From the NCBI GenBank assembly GCA_035610365.1, contig CM069434.1:101792806-101856805 (forward strand): a DNA stretch of 64,000 bases, written 5' to 3'. This stretch comes from Aquatica leii (lineage: Eukaryota > Arthropoda > Insecta > Coleoptera > Lampyridae). Position numbers and translations under genes: made by a program. Shown here in pieces: positions 57,131 through 64,000 of the stretch; positions within the stretch are counted from its first letter, which is position 1, and each line of letters opens with the position of its first letter. Under the pieces are notes generated by a model that was not told the DNA's origin, did no database searches, and saw only the letters and a list, made by a program, of their open reading frames with translations.

Positions 57131-57510
57131 ATAACTATTACAGTTTTGTATAGAGATAATTCTACCTAACAATTTATTTAAATAAAAAAAAATTCTAACA
57201 TTAACAGTTTCTCAGATATTTAGTTTAATTTAAAATGAATTCACAAATATAATATAGTTTCGAATCCTGCCTGCGACGATTTTTTTTAACTGATTTACTA
57301 AAGGGGTAAGTAATATCGAGGCGCACAAATATGCTAAAAAATCAATACAAACGTGTAAATGTCACTTCAAAATGGTTTTATGACAGCATAACTTTAAAAA
57401 AATATGTAAATATTCCTTCATCATTCCTTATAGGAAAGTCGTGTGGTGACCACACCAGTTTTTTTTATTATAACCTAAGCGACAGATTATATCGCAAGAC
57501 GTTTTTAACG

Positions 57511-57513
57511 TAA
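57511..57513. repeat. Target-site duplication of Harbinger element, left
   Basis: TAA, matching 59995-59997; three-base TWA duplications are typical of PIF/Harbinger. Confidence 0.6.
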
Positions 57514-57647
57514 AGGTAATGAATTAACGTTTTGCTTTTTGCGGCGAGCCGCTACGATTGAGAACTAATACGATTGCGTTTGCATTCCGACTGCTTTTGT
57601 TGCAGTCAAATCGCAGTCGTAGTTGCTAGCAATTGGATTTGTCCAAA

Positions 57648-58465
57648 ATGCGCAAATGTGGAAAGTTTACGGATGCAGAAGATGAAATACGGACCTATAA
57701 CGTACATTTCCTGCGTTATGGGATGCTGGTAACAAGGATTATAAAAACATACAAATGAAAGATAGTATGCAGGAAATAATAGCGAAAGCTGTAGACAGAA
57801 AAGGTAAATTTAAAATATCATTTTATGTACTGGAATTGAAAGATAATCTCAGTGGAAGAATGTAAGGCGAAATATACGGGATACATACTTTAGAAACTAA
57901 AAAAACGAATAAAGGAAGAACTAGGGATGCGGCAAAAATTAAAAACCAAATTGCCTTTACAGGAGCATCTGTCATTCTTAAGCAGTGCCAGGCAAGAACG
58001 CAGGTAATAGCATTTTAACGTTTTTAGTGTAAAATTTTAACATTTTCCATTAACATTTTAATAGATCTACCTGCAATATAACGGATAATAAAAATGATAA
58101 AAAAGAAGAACAAAATGACGAACCGGATGAAGAAATTAGCCAAAACTCTCAGGTACGAAGAATCCCCAATGATGTCACCAGCTCCAAGCACAAGCCGGTC
58201 TCGTGAGACCGTTTCTCGTAGTGCAGCAGCGACTTCTACTAGCAGGACATCTACAAGCACAAGGAAACGAAAGGCAGAAGATAATTTTTAAAAGCGATCT
58301 GAGCAAAGACTGAAAGTTGTCGAAGCTTTACTACAACCAACAAACACTGCAGAGGATGATGTTGACTTATTTATGCGGAGCATTGCTTTAACAGTCAAAA
58401 GTTTGTCGCCATAATTAATTGCAGAAGCCAAGTTAAGTATTCTATCGACCGTAAAATCACTGTAA
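57648..58465 (+). pseudogene. MADF-BESS domain protein of Harbinger element, broken
   Basis: From ATG 57648: KCGKFTDAEDEIRTY, then after a frame change FPALWDAGNKDYKNIQMKDS and MQEIIAKAV. A GT-AG intron follows (57804-57852), then VEECKAKYTG, a stop, KLKKRIKEELG, and LPLQEHLSFL at the end of the exon (58003). This is the MADF domain (Myb-like fold): the P-LWD...DYK, VEECK-KW and LSFL blocks. A second intron (58004-58064) leads to an Ser/Thr/Arg-rich linker with KRKAEDNF and a stop, then DDVDLFMRSIALTVKSLSP-stop-LIAEAKLSIL, a BESS motif. The stops, the frame change and the lost Trp show decay. Its likely role was DNA binding at the transposon ends. Confidence 0.75.
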
Positions 58466-58679
58466 GCGAGAGTTGCTCAACACACAAGCGGTTATGGTAT
58501 GCAGCACCAACTCCAACAAACTATAGCCCTGTTTTGTATGAAACGACCACGAAATAGGTTTAATAAAATAAATAAACGTTTACTTTAAAATTAATATTTT
58601 GTTTTTTTATGCGGTTTGTGTTTCAAAAATTTTACAACAAAATAAGTTGAAAATATATTATACCTATACATGAATATAT

Positions 58680-59850
58680 CTAGCGTACGCCTGTAACATT
58701 ATCTTGCCATTTGACTGCTCCTTCTTCGTTGAAGAAGTCAAGAAATTGTTGTCTTACTTGCAACCTTTCTGCAGTAGCAAATCCTACACCGTGTGCTTAT
58801 GCTATAATTTTGAGGCAAAGTTTCAGATTGTTTATGTTCGTAATAATGGCATCTATTCTGTTTCATCGCGCAACAAATTATGTAAACAAAGTGTATCCAG
58901 TATGAGTTTTTCGCATATTTTAGGTTTTACTGTAATATGCGCGTAGTAAATTCTGAACACTTAACCTAGCAATCCAAATGCGTTTTCAGTCACACGGCTT
59001 GCTCTACATAATCTGTAATTAAATATAGCTTCATCCCTTATAACCACATACGGCAACAATCTCTCAGATCCTGGCAACTTTTCATCTCACGGGAATAAAT
59101 TTCTTGTATAAATTTTTCTGCCTATTTTAGATTTCTTTAGGATGCCGCTGTCGCCTTCTTTTCCGTACGACCCCATGTCAACATAAATAAATTTATAGTT
59201 TGCATCTACTTGGCCAGTAGAATAATAAAGAAATATCCTTTGTAATTATAGAATAAAGAAACACTACGCTTCGGGCAGAATATGCAAAGATGCTTTCCAT
59301 CAATTCCTGCAACGCAGTTAGGAAAATTCGTTTATCTTTACTAGGAACCTGGAGAAATAAAGGCAATAAGCGATGACATAGAGAGTTCAAAGTCTTGTAC
59401 ATTAATACTAATATAGCTGTATAATATCCGAAAAGCAAACGATAGCGATCTATACGTCTCCCCAATGGCAAAAAATCTATTAACACAATTTGAAATTAGA
59501 ATAAAGTAATTAAAAGTATTTTCTTTTACCTGAGGGTCACCGCCAGCTTTTCTTCTGGGGATATCAGTGTTGGTCCCAGGCTTTTTAAGGTCAGATTCTA
59601 CAAGATTTATCACAAAATGAAATTGTGCCTTGTTTAATCGAAAGAACTCTCGAAATTTCACATCACTACATTTCAGGTGATTACTTTGATTACTTATCAA
59701 TAACTGAAAACAGCGTTCAGTGTTTCGCATTCTAAACAGCTTACTTGTTTCATGTCGCAATTTTATTATTTGGGTCATGTCTTCTTCTTCGTCTTCTTCT
59801 AATAGCAAAATCGCCACAGCCAAACGTTGTATTTTGGAACACACGTTCAT
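58680..59850 (-). pseudogene. Harbinger (HARBI1-like) transposase, DDE_4 family, broken
   Basis: The 169-residue first frame starts MNVCSKIQRLAVAILLLEED and contains FREFFRLNKAQFHFVINLVE and ATDIPRRKA-like text. Next are GETYRSLSFAFRI, the usual HARBI1 block, NCVAGIDGKHLCI (first catalytic Asp, DGKH), VDANYKFIYVDMGSYGKEGD (second Asp), VIRDEAIFNYRL (Glu) and RVTENAFGLL. The C-terminus is DFFNEEGAVKWQDNVTGVR with a stop at 58680. Lesions are a one-base frame change near 59213 and stops near 59090 and 58970. An intron may lie between DPQ (about 59530, donor GTAAAA) and the AG before FAIGETYRS (about 59478). The DDE triad can still be read, so decay is moderate. Confidence 0.8.
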
Positions 59851-59994
59851 TTCGTCCTTACTTTACCAAAATTTCTCGCGCACTAATCATAATTGCAACC
59901 GCAATAACAAAAACGTGCACACGATGCGATCTAGGGATACGTTTAAACGCAGCGGTCAGACACAGCGACCCATCGCAGCAACGAAAACGTACCT

Positions 59995-59997
59995 TAA
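59995..59997. repeat. Target-site duplication of Harbinger element, right
   Basis: TAA, matching 57511-57513. Confidence 0.6.
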
Positions 59998-59999
59998 TT

Positions 60000-62480
60000 C
60001 GTAATTTTAACGTAATTCGTAATTGTGATTTATAACAGAAATAAATAGATAACGTAAGTTTTGTTTTGCTAAATATACTAAAATCGGTTAAAACATTATT
60101 ACTTTAAGTATTAAGTATATCTAAAATATATTTAATTCAGTTAAAATTCACGTTTAGTTAAGCGCGTACTTCAAATAATTTACATTTTTAAAATCAAATT
60201 AATTTGTTTAATGAACGATTTAAATTTCTAAAATAGCGTTAAATAAAATCTCTGCTTATAGAATTATCAGAAAATGTAAATATGTTCATTATTAACCAGT
60301 GGTTCATAATGAAATATTATTTACCTGCGCTTAAAAAGTGCAACTTCGCAACCTATAATGAAAATCTATTCAACTGGTAGTGAAAATTTTTTGAAAATTA
60401 TTTTAGACTAATCAATTTGATAAAAAAATCAAAGTACACATTATTTAATTGCGCAGATCCACAAATCTCCAGGTAAATAGTTTTTTTTTGCAAATAATAC
60501 TATTTGAACATTACAACTATGATTATACGTCTATAACATTGTAATTATGGTAGTTACAAATTGTTTTCTAAGTATAAATTTAAGTAATTTGGTAAATTAT
60601 TTTAGTTTGGTGAATTAACATACAACTTGTTAATCTAAACATACAATATACGATTTTCATTTTTTAAGTAATCCGGACTGGCAAAGTTGCCATCTTAATA
60701 GTAGATCACGCCCAGTGGTTCTACTTTATACATAAAACATATATGCTTTATGTTATTTACTCTATATTTTAATTCAATGGTCATAGTAGCTTTAATTCAA
60801 CAAATACAAAACTCAAAGTTTTTCAATCAGGAAGTAAATAGTTAAACTTAAGTATAAAAACATTACTTAACTTCATCTATAACAAGATAATTGTGACAAT
60901 GCTTATTAAATTTGTATGGCATTTGTATTATTGTCAATTAAAACAATATTATTTATATTAATTTTGAAATTAGTTTAGGGTTTCTAGTTTGTACAATGAT
61001 GACTAAGTCTAGATTGTGGAAAATTAAATTTGTAGTTCAATTACTTTACTCGTGTGCCAAGTTTTGCGGCAGTTTAGAGCGCAATCGATAGATAGAGTCA
61101 TTTTAGATAACAATTTAAAAAATAAATAATGCGATTTAAAAAAAGACATTAAAATTATGTAAGTAAACTGAAACACAAAAAACTAAGAGTTGCGGAAGTT
61201 ATTTTAATGTGCTATCTTACCCTACTACAGTACTGGAAACGTTGCTACCTGCGTTAGAAATTGAGCCAAACGACTCTATTGAGATTGTTACAAGACAAAA
61301 TTGATTGTTGCAGTAATTAATTTTGTACTGTAAAAACTGTGCTTTGATACTATCAGTTGAGAACCGCGATTGAACTTTCGCTTACACTATAATTCCATCC
61401 TCAGTTACTGCTTGTACTGTAATAAGGATATAACACAAATATTTAATAAACTTCACGGGCTTTGTTTTGTTTAATATTAAAAGTTTAATTATGTTATAGA
61501 TGAAGACAACATTAAAAAATTAGTTGTAGAGTTTCTTTTTTTTTACATTAGACACCTTTTACTTAACACTAAAAAAGTCAATTACAATTTTTGGTTGCAT
61601 TGGGTATTCTGATTAATCAATGGATTCAACGAAATATATTTTATGTTGTACTTAGAGTAAAATCTCAAAGAAATTTGTTGCTTGATAAAAGACTGATTAG
61701 AAGGAGTTAAATATGCGACGTTTATAACCTCTTATTTTAAACTTATCTGCATATATGTATGCTTGAGCTATGGTAATAAAAATACTAAACTAAACTTCTA
61801 CAAACCACAGCCTTTAAACGAACCTAGTTACATCAAATTTTTGTTTTATTTGTACCTAAATCCTAAACTGCTCTCAATCTTATTTACTAAGCAATCAACG
61901 TCAAATGCTGAGAATCCTATTGGGAATCACAATTTGATACATTTATCAATTACATTAAGTTTTATTCTCTTGAAACAAGCGACAGTAATAAGACACTTAA
62001 ACTTTTCTATCTACAACTGTAGGTGATATTGATACAGCGAAGGTACAAATTGATGATTTTTATAAATTTTGTGATGTTTGTAAAAGTTATTCTTCGATTC
62101 TAAACATGTTTTTTTTTGTTTTAGGTAAGTGCAACGTCAATTGAATATCATTTAATAATAAACTAGGTAAGTTTGCGTTAATAGTAATCGTCAGTAATTA
62201 CGAATTTTTTTACGTATAAATCGTACAATATTTAAAACAAAATTTGCTTAACGTACCTATCAGGCGCAAGTTGCGTGTCTAACACACAGGGGTGGAATTT
62301 AAGGGAAAAATCAAAATTTTACAAATGCATTTACTTTTTCTAGTTGTGTTATTCAGTTTAAATTTTAGTGTTACACACAGGCGACCAAGTACTTAGAAAC
62401 AGTGCTGAACCGTACTAATCAAAAGATACATAGATAATACATTTTTGGGTTCCATTTTTTATTAGGTGATTTTATAGTTT
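60000..62480. other. Gene-free AT-rich DNA
   Basis: No coding motif or repeat boundary recognised. The open frame at 61763-62026 has no recognisable domain. Confidence 0.45.
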
Positions 62481-62550
62481 AACGCGTTAAGATAATAAGT
62501 TCATCACTTTCTAGACAATAATTAGGTATATACTTATCTAATTTTCCTCT

Positions 62551-62860
62551 ATTCACGTAGATGAAGTTTGCACCATGAACGAGCGCAGCGAGCGAGTATT
62601 GAAATCATTTAAGTAAATAGTAGTCATTCTACGCAAATGGAAGATTATACTTTCTCAAAGACTATGCAACTTGTGCAACAAACTATATACTGAAATCATA
62701 GTTTTTAAGGCAAATCGTTAATTAACACAAAAAATATTAAGCTTAAAAACTGATTATTTGTAGATTGTTTTCATTCCATAAATGTTGTATAAGTTTTAGT
62801 ATTTTGACAGTAAATTTAAAACTATCGCTACTAACATCCATTGTAAATAGTATTTTAATA
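62551..62860 (+). repeat. Direct repeat, copy A
   Basis: It aligns with 63141-63490 in the same orientation. Shared blocks are ATTCACGT-GATGAAGTT, GAAATCAT-TAAGT-AATA, ATTCTACG, TATACTTTCTC, AAATCGTTAATTAACAC, AAATGTTGTATAA and CTATCGCTACTAACAT. It carries a GAGCGCAGCGAGCGAG insert (62580-62595) missing from copy B. Confidence 0.65.
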
Positions 62861-63140
62861 GAAAGTACGCGCGCCATCAGCAATAAATAATTAACGTTTT
62901 AAATTGCGACTTGACTTAATTTGCTAAGGCTTGATCAGTTATTTTTATTTTAATGTGATTTGTTATATTAGCGTGATTTCGTAAAAATCTAAAGATTAGG
63001 AAATCTAGAGTGAACTCATGGTAAGAAATCACAGTGTGAAGAATTTATATTATTCAATTTATTATGCAACAAGTATCAGCGTATTATTTAATAGTTGTAG
63101 AGAATAGTACATTTTTCAACGAACGCAGAATGGTAGCTAT

Positions 63141-63490
63141 TATTCACGTGGATGAAGTTGAAATCATCTAAGTGAATAATACCCATTCTACGTAAGTAGC
63201 AGTCTATACTTTCTCTAGGACTATCCGAGTTATGCAACAAATGATATACCTAAATCATAATTTTTAACACAAATCGTTAATTAACACCTAAATATTAAAC
63301 CTAAAAATTTATTATTATTATTAGATTGTCTCTATTCCCTAAATGTTGTATAAATTTGAGTATTTTATTTTTGGACAGTAAACTCATTACCAATATGCCT
63401 GTGCAATGCTTCGAACTTCGGGAGACGTACATGTTATGATGATTATCACTATCGCTACTAACATTTATTGTAAATATTATAATATATTTA
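63141..63490 (+). repeat. Direct repeat, copy B
   Basis: Partner of 62551-62860. It begins in a hairpin: GAATGG..CTATTATTCAC, GATGA mirrored by TCATC, GTGAATAAT, CCATTC (63128-63196). It has about 60 extra bases near 63400-63450. Confidence 0.65.
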
Positions 63491-63540
63491 ATATAAACCA
63501 GAAGATTTCTTCTTGTTTCATTTCAGTATAGTGTATTAAA

Positions 63541-63661
63541 ACACAAGTTACAGAATGAACGCGCTTCAATCACGAGACCGGATTTCATACATGAGCCGCG
63601 TAGCGGCGAGTTTATGAAGCGGTCGAGTGATTGAAACGTATTCTATGACGTGTGCTTTATA
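63541..63661. repeat. Large hairpin (foldback) sequence
   Basis: The centre is GCCGC-GTA-GCGGC at 63595-63607. The arms run outward through CATGA/TTATG, GACCGG/GCGGTC, CTTCAATCAC/GTGATTGAAAC and CAGAATGAAC/GTATTCTATG to ACACAAGTTA. Total about 120 bp with few mismatches. The GC-rich centre contrasts with the AT-rich flanks. Confidence 0.65.
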
Positions 63662-63664
63662 CTA

Positions 63665-64000
63665 TTTTCTCTATTTCAATACAATATTTAATATTTTTCG
63701 TATAATTTAAATTTTAAAACAACATTGGGAAACTTTTATATTTTATTGAATTAGCAACACTTACACTTTGACATAATGAAATTTATCTCTTAACTTAAAA
63801 TCTCATACAAAATTATCTCTTTATACCTTTATAAGTAAATAACTGAATTACTAGGACATTTTTAATTTATCTTGGCATCAAAATTTGAATTTCAATTGTT
63901 AAGGTTCAATAATTTGGTTTCTTTTTCATGTAACTTCAACTTACGATGTATAGATACCAACTTTAAAAAAACTAATAATACTAAAATTCGTGTAAGAATT
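63665..64000. other. Gene-free AT-rich DNA at window end
   Basis: Nothing recognised. Confidence 0.45.

Larger units (their letters stand above)
57514..59994. mobile_element. PIF/Harbinger DNA transposon with both genes
   Basis: The ends are AGGTA...ACGTTTTGCTTTTTGC (left) and AGGTACGTTTTCGTTGCTGC (right, minus strand). The left end has 8 extra bases after AGGTA. Each end is flanked by TAA. The 2481-bp interior holds two convergent genes: a MADF-BESS protein on the plus strand (57648-58465) and a HARBI1-like transposase on the minus strand (58680-59850). This two-gene layout is the known Harbinger arrangement, in which the DNA-binding partner helps the transposase reach the nucleus and the DNA ends. 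Both genes carry lesions. Confidence 0.8.

Noticed and set aside
57257-57275. TTTCGAATCCTGC resembling a tRNA B box
   Set aside because: No A box at the right distance, no acceptor-stem pairing and no anticodon arm upstream.

Overview
This window is AT-rich eukaryotic DNA, most likely from an insect. The evidence is the transposon families present (Tc1, mariner, piggyBac, PIF/Harbinger with a MADF-BESS partner gene, Jockey-like LINEs, Gypsy) and the 50-55 bp GT-AG introns in one transposase gene. A beetle is a guess; the sequence does not settle the order. I see no bacterial gene organisation, no convincing host gene, and no tRNA or rRNA. Nearly all coding signal comes from broken transposable elements set in long, apparently non-coding AT-rich DNA.

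Layout from left to right: a mariner-type transposase fragment (21-389); a LINE reverse-transcriptase fragment (2740-3170); a second mariner-type fragment (ending 4421); a Tc1-like element with about 190 bp terminal inverted repeats (5306-7038); a hAT-type zinc-finger fragment (9686-9916); a THAP-domain relic (11559-11795); a mariner transposase relic (12573-13200); a MITE (14221-14574); and a foldback repeat (18241-18718). A Tc1-like element (18858-22142) has a Jockey-like LINE inserted inside it (19702 to about 22050). A decayed multicopy insect protein lies at 26660-27200 and a palindromic insertion with hammerhead-ribozyme motifs at 27399-28064. A piggyBac relic is split by a LINE (28540-32080). 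An internally deleted piggyBac element with TTAA ends occupies 33980-35755. A small palindromic insertion (38451-38581) belongs to the same family as the 27.4 kb one. Next come a mariner relic (38740-39540), two more hammerhead-like repeats around 39.9-41.2 kb with a minisatellite, an intron-containing DDE transposase gene (41238-42718), and a LINE endonuclease fragment (43716-44522). An unclassified repeat is present as an inverted pair (45560-46480 and 51600-52520). A Gypsy LTR retrotransposon with both LTRs and a 5-bp target duplication covers 52885-55916. A two-gene PIF/Harbinger transposon with a TAA target duplication covers 57514-59994. Hairpin-type and direct repeats fill 62.5-63.7 kb.

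The most interesting signal is the hammerhead-ribozyme-like motif. It occurs five times, in three sequence contexts. The copy at 27964-28004 has the full core: CTGATGA, a GCCC/GGGC helix II, GAAA, a minimal ACGT helix III, and a GCC/GGC helix I. Two insertions of one family (27.4 and 38.5 kb) start with the same 5' sequence, are palindromic, end their inverted arm at the same place, and carry clear target-site duplications of 11 and 12 bp. This fits Penelope-like elements or retrozyme-like derivatives mobilised in trans, since no Penelope reverse transcriptase is visible here.
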